A stretch of 22,611 bases of DNA from an uncultured Tissierellia bacterium (lineage in GTDB: Bacteria; Bacillota; Clostridia; Tissierellales; Peptoniphilaceae): contig CABTYV010000020.1 of the NCBI GenBank assembly GCA_902489145.1, forward strand, positions 1 through 22,611, in the 5' to 3' direction. A program made the translations under genes and the position numbers. Shown here piece after piece: positions 15,752-22,588 of the stretch. The notes below the pieces were generated by a model. That model worked only from the letters and a program-made list of their open reading frames with translations, was not told the DNA's origin and searched no databases. The number at the start of each line of letters is the position of its first letter. Position 1 is the first letter of the stretch.

Positions 15752-16114
15752 ATGAAACGTCATCTGCGATTGGGAATTGTCCTATCAGCCTTTCTTTTAC
15801 TGACCGCCTGTGGGGGCGGCGCAGGGAGCCGTACCCCCGGTACTTATGTGGGGGAGGGGCGTGGATACAACCGGGATCAGCCCATCCGCCTGTCCGTGAC
15901 CATTGATGAGAGTGGGGCCATTTATGAGTTGAAAATTCTCAGCCATAAGGAGACCGAGGAGATTGGTGGCAAGGCCCTGGAAAGCCTGGTCACTGCGGCT
16001 AAGGAAAAAAATTCCGCAGACCTGGATACCATCAGCAATGCCACAAGGACTTCCGAAGGCTTTCGTCAGGCCCTGGAAGCGGCATTAAAACAGGCGGAAA
16101 AAAAGGGCCAGTAG
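15752..16114 (+). CDS. Small FMN-binding-domain lipoprotein
   Basis: 120-residue exported lipoprotein: a basic N-terminus, a hydrophobic core and the lipobox LLTAC, so Cys20 should be lipidated and the protein anchored outside the membrane. The mature part is one FMN_bind-type domain: GTYVGEGRGYN (30-40), a strand-rich centre, and DTISNATRTSEGF (92-104). In this family a D-x-x-S-G-A-T motif is the site where ApbE-type transferases attach FMN to the Thr through a phosphoester. Here the Gly is Asn96, with Thr98 kept. ATG 15752 lies 5 nt after AAGGAGG, and the gene follows rho by 11 nt, so it is probably cotranscribed. A role in extracytosolic electron transfer is family-based inference; no partner reductase or ApbE is in the window. 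Confidence 0.82.
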   Translation: MKRHLRLGIVLSAFLLLTACGGGAGSRTPGTYVGEGRGYNRDQPIRLSVTIDESGAIYELKILSHKETEEIGGKALESLVTAAKEKNSADLDTISNATRTSEGFRQALEAALKQAEKKGQ

Positions 16115-16156
16115 GAGCGCCTCCTGGAAGGAATGGCGCAAATTCATGCTTTTTCT

Positions 16157-16184
16157 TTGAACTTTTCGGATTTTTTGCTATAAT
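16157..16184 (+). promoter_or_regulatory. rplY promoter
   Basis: TTGAAC (16157-16162) and TATAAT (16179-16184) lie 16 bp apart, with TG at the extended -10 position (16176-16178 region), as in the rpmE promoter. Transcription should begin near 16191, shortly before the ribosome binding site AAGGAGG (16207-16213). Confidence 0.82.
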
Positions 16185-16217
16185 GAGACGATATTGGAAT
16201 TTTAACAAGGAGGACCT

Positions 16218-16862
16218 ATGTCAAATTACAAATTAACTGTACAGGCGCGTGAGGCTGTAGGGGGCAACCGCGTAAATAAGCTGCGGACCCAGCAGATCAT
16301 TCCTGCCGTAGTCTATCATAGAGGCGAAGAGACCGAAAATGTTCAGGTGGATGAGAAGGCCTTCAACAAAGTCTACGCCAAAGCCGGGACTTCGACCCTG
16401 GTCGATTTGGATCTGGAGGGCCAGACCCTGACCGTCCTGATCAAGGAGGTTCAGGCCCATCCGCTTAAGGGGACGCCCCTCCATGTTGACTTTCAGGAGG
16501 TCAATATGAACGAAGAGGTTCGCGTCGTCGTGCCGGTTGTGCTGCGCGGCAGAGACGATATTCGCGTCCAGCCCTCCGTCCTCCTTCAGTTCCTAGATGA
16601 GATTGAAGTCACCTGCCTGCCTGCGGATATTCCACAGACCGCGGAGGTGGAGGTCAGCGAGATGCAGATTGGTGACACTAAGACGGTGGCCGATTTGGAT
16701 ATCGCGGCCAATGACAAGCTGCATTTGGAGTTCGAGCCGGAAGAGCCCGTCTGTGCGCTCAATATGCCGGAAGAGGAAGAATTGCCCGAGGAAGCTGGCG
16801 AGCTCAGCGCTGCAGACGTGCCAGAGGTGGGCAAGGAAGAGAGCAAAGAGGAAGAAGCCTAA
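16218..16862 (+). CDS. rplY: 50S ribosomal protein L25 / general stress protein Ctc
   Basis: 5S rRNA-binding ribosomal protein of the two-domain Ctc/TL5 type. In 214 residues it has the N-terminal L25 beta-barrel (about 1-95, with GGNRVNKLRTQQIIPAVVY and the ALIKEVQ-like LIKEVQAHPLKG) and the C-terminal TL5 domain (about 97-185, VVPVVLRG and EVEVSEMQIGDT). It ends in an acidic tail of about 30 residues dominated by Glu. ATG 16218 follows AAGGAGG by 4 nt, and a good promoter lies directly upstream. A terminator follows. In Bacillus the homologue is stress-induced through a special sigma factor; here the promoter looks vegetative. Confidence 0.95.
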   Translation: MSNYKLTVQAREAVGGNRVNKLRTQQIIPAVVYHRGEETENVQVDEKAFNKVYAKAGTSTLVDLDLEGQTLTVLIKEVQAHPLKGTPLHVDFQEVNMNEEVRVVVPVVLRGRDDIRVQPSVLLQFLDEIEVTCLPADIPQTAEVEVSEMQIGDTKTVADLDIAANDKLHLEFEPEEPVCALNMPEEEELPEEAGELSAADVPEVGKEESKEEEA

Positions 16863-16888
16863 GGCGGATGCCAATTGCGGACGATTTC

Positions 16889-16919
16889 AAGGAGGTAGGG
16901 GGACCTGCCTCCTTCTTTT
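16889..16919 (+). terminator. Rho-independent terminator after rplY
   Basis: Arms AAGGAGG (16889-16895) and CCTCCTT (16908-16914), with three more inner pairs across one mismatch and a GGGA loop, are followed by CTTTTA. The T-run is short, so read-through into nagB, which has no visible promoter, is likely. Confidence 0.65.
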
Positions 16920-16938
16920 ATTAGAAAGGATGGATCTC

Positions 16939-17649
16939 ATGAAGCTGGTCATTTGCGAAGATTACGAAGCGATGAGCAAAGAAGCGGGGGCCCTGTTTCT
17001 GGACCGGATTCGGAAAAAGCCGGACCTCAGACTGGGCCTGGCGACAGGCTCAACCCCGGAGGGCCTCTACCGGGTCCTGGTAGCGGCCTACCAGGCGGGT
17101 GAGTTGGATTTTTCCCGCGTCGTATCCTACAACCTGGATGAATACCTGGGCATTGACCGGGCTCATCCCCAGTCCTACCACTATTTCATGAAGGACCATC
17201 TGTTTTCGGCGGTCAATATTCCCCTCGAGCAGACGCATTTCCCCGACGAGGAGGAGGAGCCTGGCGCCTACGATGCCCGCATCGAGGCCGATGGGGGCTT
17301 GGATCTTCAGGTGCTGGGCATCGGGCAAAACGGCCATATCGCCTTCAATGAACCGGCGCCCGCGCTTTCTGTCCCCACCGCTCGGGTGGACCTTTCTGAG
17401 TCCACCATTGCAGCCAATGCCCGCTTCTTCGACCGGCCGGCGGATGTGCCGCGCCATGCCATCTCGATGGGGATGGGCACGATTTTAAAGGCCAGGGAGC
17501 TGGTCATCTTGGCCAATGGGCCGGCCAAGCGGGAAGCGGTGGCCAAGCTCCTGGCGGGGGACCAGGTGACGACGCAATGGCCCGTCACCCTCTGCCTCCT
17601 CCATCCCAATTGCACCCTGTTCGTCGATCAAGAGGCCGCTGGTCGCTAA
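16939..17649 (+). CDS. nagB: Glucosamine-6-phosphate deaminase
   Basis: Converts glucosamine 6-phosphate to fructose 6-phosphate and ammonia, linking amino-sugar catabolism to glycolysis. The 236-residue product has the phosphate loop LATGSTPEGLY (34-44), the catalytic-base segment NLDEY with Asp67, and GIGQNGHIAFNEP (127-139) with His133 and Glu138. Asn131 stands where E. coli has Asp; the short Bacillus-type enzymes share this GQNGH form. I chose ATG 16939, 8 nt after AAAGGA; ATG 16930 in frame overlaps that signal. The same frame is open far upstream inside rplY, but that is out-of-frame rplY sequence. nagA is not adjacent, so the gene may serve salvage of cell-wall amino sugars independently. 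Confidence 0.93.
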   Translation: MKLVICEDYEAMSKEAGALFLDRIRKKPDLRLGLATGSTPEGLYRVLVAAYQAGELDFSRVVSYNLDEYLGIDRAHPQSYHYFMKDHLFSAVNIPLEQTHFPDEEEEPGAYDARIEADGGLDLQVLGIGQNGHIAFNEPAPALSVPTARVDLSESTIAANARFFDRPADVPRHAISMGMGTILKARELVILANGPAKREAVAKLLAGDQVTTQWPVTLCLLHPNCTLFVDQEAAGR

Positions 17650-17668
17650 AGGTTCAGGAGGCACCCCC

Positions 17669-18622
17669 TTGTCCCACTTGCTTTTTTCCTTTCAAGTTGT
17701 CTGCCCCCTCTTTATTTACATGGGCCTGGGGGCCCTGCTCAAAAAGAGCGGCTGGTTTCCCGCCCAGCTGGGGGACCTCCTCACCCACCTGGTCTATCGT
17801 ATTTTTCTGCCCCTCTATCTCTTCCTCTCCATCGGCACCCACCCGCTTCCGGGTGGGGCGGAGGGCGGAGGGGGCATGGCCTTTCTGGCCCTTTTTGCAG
17901 TGTGCGCGGTCCTTTTGACCTTCTTTTTATTTTGGGCCCTCTATGACCACCGGACCATGGACCGCCGCCAAAAAGGGGTGATGATTCAATCCAGCTACCG
18001 GACCAATTTTGCCCTATTTGGCGTCGCCCTCAGCCAGTTGATTTTAAAGACCGACCAGGGGAGCCTGACGGCCCTGCTTTTGCCCTTTGTCATTCCGCTG
18101 TTTAATGTCCTTTCCGTCTTTATTCTGGCTTACTACAGCGCAAGCGTCTTTGAGCCTAAAGCAGTGGTTCAAAAGCTAGCCCACAATCCCCTGATCCTGG
18201 GCATTGTCGCAGGCCTTTTGATCCACCTGCTGCCTGGCCCCCTCCCAAGCTTCCTACTCCTGCCCCTGGACCGCCTGGGTCAGGCTGCGACCCCCCTGGC
18301 CCTCCTGGCACTGGGCTATAACTTCACCTTCCAAAGCCTTCGCCACTACCGAGCGCTTCTGGTGGAAAGCCTCTTGATTCGTCTTCTTTTTGTGCCAGCT
18401 TTTTTTCTGGGACTGGCGCTTTTGCTGGGCTTTCGAGGGGAAAGCCTCGTTGCCCTCCTGACCCTATTTGCCTCGCCCGTCGCGGTCTCCTCCTATGCGA
18501 TGGCGGAGGGATTGGGACAGGACGGAACGCTGGCGGGTCAGATCCTGGCCGCCAGCTCCGCCTTTTGCGGCTTTAGCCTTTTTCTTTTCCTCAGCCTCCT
18601 CCGTTTGGGCGGCTTTCTTTAA
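17669..18622 (+). CDS. AEC-family (auxin efflux carrier-like) permease
   Basis: Integral membrane protein of 317 residues with about ten hydrophobic segments in two halves, matching the bacterial AEC/Mem_trans family that exports or imports small organic acids such as malate. Family-like stretches include the start FSFQVVCPLFIYMGLGALLK, the region QSSYRTNFALFGVAL after the central loop and SSYAMAEGLGQDGTLAGQIL near the C-terminus. It starts at TTG 17669, 7 nt after AGGAGG (17656-17661); no ATG alternative fits as well. It follows nagB by 19 nt and is probably cotranscribed. The substrate is unknown. Confidence 0.85.
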   Translation: MSHLLFSFQVVCPLFIYMGLGALLKKSGWFPAQLGDLLTHLVYRIFLPLYLFLSIGTHPLPGGAEGGGGMAFLALFAVCAVLLTFFLFWALYDHRTMDRRQKGVMIQSSYRTNFALFGVALSQLILKTDQGSLTALLLPFVIPLFNVLSVFILAYYSASVFEPKAVVQKLAHNPLILGIVAGLLIHLLPGPLPSFLLLPLDRLGQAATPLALLALGYNFTFQSLRHYRALLVESLLIRLLFVPAFFLGLALLLGFRGESLVALLTLFASPVAVSSYAMAEGLGQDGTLAGQILAASSAFCGFSLFLFLSLLRLGGFL

Positions 18623-18651
18623 AAGCCCGGGGGAGGTCCGTTTCTCAAAAT

Positions 18652-18694
18652 AAAAGAGCGCCGGTCAAGTCTTCCTTGACCGGCGCTCTTTTTT
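18652..18694. terminator. Bidirectional rho-independent terminator
   Basis: A perfect 18-bp inverted repeat (18652-18669 with 18675-18692, loop TCTTC) starts with AAAA and ends with TTTTTT. It therefore gives a strong stem plus T-run on both strands. It lies between the convergent AEC permease (+) and flavodiiron (-) genes. Confidence 0.95.
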
Positions 18695-18780
18695 GGATTG
18701 GCTGGACCCAGGAGGGGATCCGCCATTATTTTCTTTGTGCCCAGGCCCTTTCAAAGGAGCAAGGGACCAGCAGGGACCGA

Positions 18781-19986
18781 TTAGGCCTGCTTCTTGACCG
18801 ATTCGACGATGGCATCAGCCAGGGCGTCGAGGTCCTTGTCGGCATTTTCATTGACCGAGGACATGAAGGAGACCTCGCTGTTGAGATAGTACATCTCGAA
18901 CATCTGGTCAATGAGCTTCTTCATCTCGGGGGCCGAGTTGGGGGCCCAGGTTCCGTTTTCAATGATACCCACATTGCGCTTCTGAACGTTGAGCAGCATC
19001 ATATCGTGGAGGAAATCCTTCATGGGCGGATAAACCTCCAGGTTATAAGTGGGGCAGGCCAGGATCAGGTGGCCGACCCGGAAGATCTCCGAGATCAGGT
19101 TGGAAACCGGGGTGGAGGAAACATCGAAGACGCTCACATCGGTGACGCCGCGTTGGACGACCTTGGAGGCCAAAAGCTGGGCGGCATTTTCCGTATTGCC
19201 GTACATGGAACCGTACACGATCATGACGCCATTGTCCTCAGGTGTGTAGGAAGACCATTTGTCGTACTTATCCAGGATATAGCCCAGATCTTCTCTCCAG
19301 ATGGGTCCGTGGAGGGGGCAGAGGATCTTGATGGGCAGGGTGGCAGCGGTCTTCAAAACGGCCTGGACGTGGGGCCCGTACTTACCGACGATGTTGGTAT
19401 AGTAGCGGCGGGCTTCCGAGAGCCAGTCCCGATCGAAATTAACCTCGTCGGCGAAGAGCTTGCCGTCCAGGGCCTTGAAGGAGCCGAAGGCGTCAGCGGA
19501 GAAGAGGACGCCATTGGTCGTATCCAGCGTGACCATGGGCTCGGGCCAATGGACCATGGGGATGGCCACGAAGGCGAATTCATGCTTGCCGGAGGAGAAG
19601 GTATCGCCGGAAGCAACGGTGATGCGCTTGTGGCATTCAAAACCGAACTGGGTCATGAAGTAGAAGCCCTTTTCGGTGGAGATGACGGTGGCTTCCGGAT
19701 GGCGCAGGAGGACCTCCTGGAGGGAAGCGGCATGGTCCGGCTCCCAGTGGTTGATGATGATATAATCCAGGTCTTCTCCGTCCAATACATACTCGAGATT
19801 TTCGATAAATTGACGGCCGAAATCCCATTCTACGGTGTCAAACAGGACGTTTTTCTCATCCTTTAATACGTAGGAGTTGTAGGAAACGCCTTCTGGGATG
19901 AGGTGAATATTTTCAAACAGGTGGGTGCGGTGGTCATTGACCCCGATCCAATAAAGATCATCGACAACTTGACGAACATTGTGCAT
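18781..19986 (-). CDS. fprA: Flavodiiron protein (FprA-type O2/NO reductase)
   Basis: Cytosolic A-type flavoprotein of 401 residues that reduces O2 to water or NO to N2O at a non-haem diiron site, usually fed by rubredoxin. The metallo-beta-lactamase-like domain has all ligands: His80, Glu82 and Asp84 with His85 in HWEPDH, His146 (MVHWPEP), Asp165 (FSADAFG) and His226 (PLHGPIW). The C-terminal flavodoxin domain binds FMN through IVYGSMYGNTENAA (about 256-269). It lacks a rubredoxin domain of its own. The start has GAGGAGG upstream. It lies 87 bp downstream of the acyl-CoA dehydrogenase-rubredoxin fusion on the same strand, and that protein could supply its electrons (inference). Gene symbol follows the Moorella homologue. 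Confidence 0.95.
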   Translation of the reverse strand: MHNVRQVVDDLYWIGVNDHRTHLFENIHLIPEGVSYNSYVLKDEKNVLFDTVEWDFGRQFIENLEYVLDGEDLDYIIINHWEPDHAASLQEVLLRHPEATVISTEKGFYFMTQFGFECHKRITVASGDTFSSGKHEFAFVAIPMVHWPEPMVTLDTTNGVLFSADAFGSFKALDGKLFADEVNFDRDWLSEARRYYTNIVGKYGPHVQAVLKTAATLPIKILCPLHGPIWREDLGYILDKYDKWSSYTPEDNGVMIVYGSMYGNTENAAQLLASKVVQRGVTDVSVFDVSSTPVSNLISEIFRVGHLILACPTYNLEVYPPMKDFLHDMMLLNVQKRNVGIIENGTWAPNSAPEMKKLIDQMFEMYYLNSEVSFMSSVNENADKDLDALADAIVESVKKQA

Positions 19987-20040
19987 ATAGAACCTCCTCT
20001 ATAACGATGCAAGGTGTAACATTTTAAAAGGGACTAGGCG

Positions 20041-20062
20041 CTGGGGAGGGTCTTCTCCCCAG
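20041..20062 (-). other. Intercistronic hairpin between the fusion gene and fprA
   Basis: Perfect 8-bp arms CTGGGGAG (20041-20048) and CTCCCCAG (20055-20062) with a 6-nt loop, just after the stop of the fusion gene in the direction of transcription. No T-run follows, so it is not a standard terminator. It could be a processing or 3'-stabilising element that lets the two genes differ in level. Confidence 0.6.
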
Positions 20063-20073
20063 GCCGTTTTCAA

Positions 20074-21987
20074 TTATTCCGCCGGAATGTAGGACGACTT
20101 GGGATCCCCGCACTTGGGGCAGAGGTAGGTATCGGGAATCTGATCGAAAGGCGTACCCGGGGCAATATCGGATTCATAATCGCCCTTTTCCGGATAATAT
20201 CTATGGCCACAACCGTTGCAGACGTAAACGCCGGAGGCGGTCTTCGGATCCTGAGGGACATTGCGTTTCTTCTTTTCGAAGCTCTTGGCTTCATGGCGCT
20301 TCTGGCCTTCGTCCAAGGCTTTGGTCAGGAGGGGCATAATCGTCATCACATCGCCCACGATGCCGTAGTCCGCATTGGCGAAAATGGGGGCCTTGGGATC
20401 GGTATTGACCGCTACGATGGTCGCCGCATCCTTAATGCCCTTTAGGTGCTGGCCGGCACCGGAGATGCCCATGGCCAGGTAGAGGTTGCCCTGGAATTTC
20501 TGTCCGGACATCCCAATATAGCGTTCAATGGGGACATACTGGAGGTTTTCTGCCACCGGACGGGAGCTGGAAACAGCGGCGCCAACCGCTTTGGCAAGCT
20601 CGACCGCCACGTCCATATTTTCTTTGGGGCCAATGCCCTGGCCGATGGAAACCAGGCGCTCCACCTCCGTCACGGTTGACCAGGGGTCGACCGTCGTATC
20701 GAAGCTGTAGCCATCCTCCTTGAGGTGTTTGACCAACTCCTGCACCTGCTCCTCAGGGCTGCCCTCGATCATGATGTTCTTTCTGGGTCCTGTTGCGCCG
20801 CCGGCACCATGCTCTTCGCTCTCTGCCGCTCTCTTCTTTTTCTTGCCCAGCTTACCAACCGTCTGGCTGGCAATGACGATGCGCATGACTTCATTGGTTC
20901 CTTCATAGATCTGGGTAATCTTCGCATCGCGGTACATCCGCTCCACCGGCAGGCCCTTGATGAAGCCATTGCCCCCATGGATCTGGAGGGCTTCCGAGGT
21001 TACCCACTCCGCCGTATCCGAGGCAAAGAGCTTGGCCATCGCCGCTTCCTTGGTGTACTTGCCATGGTTCGTTTTCAGCTCGGCCGCGCGATATACCAAA
21101 CCGCGAGCTGCTTCAATGGCCGTTTCCATGTCCGCTAATTTGAAGGAAATGCCTTGATTGGCCGCGATCGGCGCCCCAAACTGTTTTCTTTCTCTGGCAT
21201 AATTGACCGCTTCCTCGAAGGCCCCCTGCGCAATGCCCAGCGCCTGAGAAGCGATCCCGATCCGTCCACCATCCAGGGTCTGCATGGCGATCTTAAAGCC
21301 TTCGCCTTCTTTGCCGAGCAGGTTCTCCTTGGGCACCTTGACATCGGTGAAATGCAGCTCTGCGGTCAACGAGGAGCGAATGCCCAGTTTGTTGTAGTCA
21401 TTGGGGAAGGTAAAGCCGTCCCAGCCTTTTTCCACAATAAAAGCGGAGATGCCATGGGTGCCTTTTTCGGGTGAAGTCACAGCGAAAATGACATAAGTAT
21501 CCGCCCGATGGCCATTGGTGATGAAGATCTTGTGGCCATTGAGCACATAGTGATCGCCGTCCAAAACAGCCGTCGTCTCCGTGCCCGAAGCATCCGAGCC
21601 CGCGTGCTCCTCGGTCAGACCAAAGGCGCCAATCTTTTCGCCCTTTGCCAGCGGTACTAAATATTTTTTCTTCTGTTCTTCCGTGCCAAAGGCCCAAATC
21701 GGCCAGGAGCCCAAAGAGGTATGGGCAGAGCAGATAACGCCGACCCCACCATCCACACGAGAAAGCTCTTCTACCGTAATGGCATAAGCGGTCGCATCAA
21801 GACCCTGGCCACCATATTCCTTCTCATACGGGATCCCCAAAAGACCCATTTGGCCCATCTTCTTGACCGCTTCCTCCGGGAAGGTGCTTTCCTGGTCCCA
21901 GTTGAAGGCATTCGGTTTCACTTCCTTTTCCGCGAAGTCGCGTACTACCTTCCGCAGCGCTTCATGTTCCTTTGTGGTTAAACCCAT
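20074..21987 (-). CDS. Acyl-CoA dehydrogenase-EtfA FAD domain-rubredoxin fusion
   Basis: A 637-residue three-part redox enzyme. Residues 1 to about 380 are a complete short-chain acyl-CoA dehydrogenase of the butyryl-CoA type, including FGLTEEHAGSDASG and the catalytic Glu362 in IYEGTNEVMRIVIA. A Lys-rich linker (about 381-405) leads to the C-terminal FAD domain of electron transfer flavoprotein alpha (about 430-555: SIGQGIGPKENMD, VSSSRPVAEN, MGISGAGQHLKG, ADYGIVGD). The EtfA N-terminal domain is absent. Residues 586-637 are a rubredoxin with CNGC (590, 593) and CPKC (623, 626) for the iron. ATG 21987 follows AAGGAGG by 5 nt. Each domain is clear; the proposed flow acyl-CoA to FAD to FAD to rubredoxin is inference. 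No EtfB gene is in the window. Confidence 0.93.
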   Translation of the reverse strand: MGLTTKEHEALRKVVRDFAEKEVKPNAFNWDQESTFPEEAVKKMGQMGLLGIPYEKEYGGQGLDATAYAITVEELSRVDGGVGVICSAHTSLGSWPIWAFGTEEQKKKYLVPLAKGEKIGAFGLTEEHAGSDASGTETTAVLDGDHYVLNGHKIFITNGHRADTYVIFAVTSPEKGTHGISAFIVEKGWDGFTFPNDYNKLGIRSSLTAELHFTDVKVPKENLLGKEGEGFKIAMQTLDGGRIGIASQALGIAQGAFEEAVNYARERKQFGAPIAANQGISFKLADMETAIEAARGLVYRAAELKTNHGKYTKEAAMAKLFASDTAEWVTSEALQIHGGNGFIKGLPVERMYRDAKITQIYEGTNEVMRIVIASQTVGKLGKKKKRAAESEEHGAGGATGPRKNIMIEGSPEEQVQELVKHLKEDGYSFDTTVDPWSTVTEVERLVSIGQGIGPKENMDVAVELAKAVGAAVSSSRPVAENLQYVPIERYIGMSGQKFQGNLYLAMGISGAGQHLKGIKDAATIVAVNTDPKAPIFANADYGIVGDVMTIMPLLTKALDEGQKRHEAKSFEKKKRNVPQDPKTASGVYVCNGCGHRYYPEKGDYESDIAPGTPFDQIPDTYLCPKCGDPKSSYIPAE

Positions 21988-22200
21988 AAATTCCTCCTTT
22001 TCACCTGCGTTCCATAGCCCTTGGCCCCTGCCTCACTACCTGCAAGAAAGCGCAACGGCCCAATCGAGTACAGCAAGCCGGAAAACCTTCACCCACTCCC
22101 GGCCACACTCTGCCATTCTTATAGCCCATTGCGCCAATCTCAACCAACCCGCAGGTAAAAATCAGCAGTAGCAAATCCATAGTAAAATCCTATGCTTTTA
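21988..22200 (-). other. Long 5' leader of the fusion gene
   Basis: About 200 nt lie between the predicted promoter and the start codon. Apart from the ribosome binding site (21993-21999) and a small hairpin (arms CATAG 22178-22182 and CTATG 22190-22194) I see no gene or recognised riboswitch. Confidence 0.45.
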
Positions 22201-22202
22201 TC

Positions 22203-22231
22203 ATTATACATCAGAAAACGTTTCATGCGCA
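22203..22231 (-). promoter_or_regulatory. Candidate promoter of the fusion gene
   Basis: Reading leftward, a perfect TATAAT (complement of 22203-22208) lies in an A+T-rich patch. The expected -35 position (about 22226-22231) reads TGCGCA, a poor match. The poor -35 overlaps the inverted repeat at 22227-22257, which would suit regulated, activator-dependent or repressed expression. Confidence 0.45.
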
Positions 22232-22257
22232 CGAATTTTTGTAATTTTTTCGTGCGC
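22227..22257. repeat. Inverted repeat over the fusion-gene promoter
   Basis: Perfect 9-bp arms GCGCACGAA (22227-22235) and TTCGTGCGC (22249-22257) flank 13 bp of A+T. The spacing of arm centres is 22 bp, about two helical turns, fitting a dimeric regulator. No T-run follows on either strand, so it is not a terminator. Confidence 0.65.
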
Positions 22258-22285
22258 CGGTGGAGGGGGGTATTCATCAAAATAG

Positions 22286-22319
22286 AAGCAGAGCGCCCCT
22301 GGAGGGGGAGCCTCTGCTT
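22286..22319. repeat. Inverted repeat, nested hairpin
   Basis: Arms AAGCAGAG (22286-22293) and CTCTGCTT (22312-22319) enclose a second stem CCCC/GGGG (22296-22299 with 22304-22307, loop TGGA). Read leftward it is followed by CTATTTT, so it might be a weak terminator for a - strand gene beyond the right edge. Confidence 0.5.
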
Positions 22320-22417
22320 GGTTCCAATCCGTCGACAAAGGCCGACTCCGCATCGAATCAGATCGCTGTCCGCAGGCCGGCGCCGCTTTTTGGCCGTTCG
22401 TTGGAGGTTTTGGGCAA

Positions 22418-22461
22418 AGGTGTAGAGGAAAACAGGCACCCCCTCGTTTTCCTCTACACCT
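22418..22461. repeat. 16-bp perfect inverted repeat
   Basis: Arms 22418-22433 and 22446-22461 are perfectly complementary over 16 bp around a 12-nt C-rich loop. Neither strand has a T-run after the stem. No gene lies within 400 bp on the left. Confidence 0.7.
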
Positions 22462-22501
22462 GCCGTCGGTCAAGCCGAAAAACCACAAAAATCAGATAGA
22501 A

Positions 22502-22564
22502 GGGCGGCGACCGCCGCCCCTCCGCTACCGCATACGATAGATGTAGGGCAGCCTTCGGCTGCCC
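22502..22564. repeat. Pair of G+C hairpins (REP-like)
   Basis: GGGCGGCG (22502-22509) with CGCCGCCC (22512-22519), and GGGCAGCC (22546-22553) with GGCTGCCC (22557-22564, loop TTC). Each is followed by CTCC, and they sit 26 bp apart. They look like repetitive extragenic palindromes of the kind scattered through Clostridia genomes, but the copy number cannot be seen from one window. Confidence 0.55.
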
Positions 22565-22588
22565 CTCCATATAAATACGAAAAGAGAG

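Noticed and set aside
17317..17355. Asn131 in NagB where E. coli has a catalytic-relay Asp
   Set aside because: The short Bacillus-type deaminases share GQNGH, so this is a subfamily feature and not a defect.
18676..19866. 396-residue open frame on the + strand opposite the flavodiiron gene
   Set aside because: It is a shadow produced by codon bias; the - strand product has every catalytic residue of a known family, and the + frame has no start signal or recognisable domain.
22140..22439. 99-residue open frame on the - strand upstream of the fusion gene
   Set aside because: It runs through the inverted repeats and the predicted promoter, with low-complexity basic composition and no good ribosome binding site.
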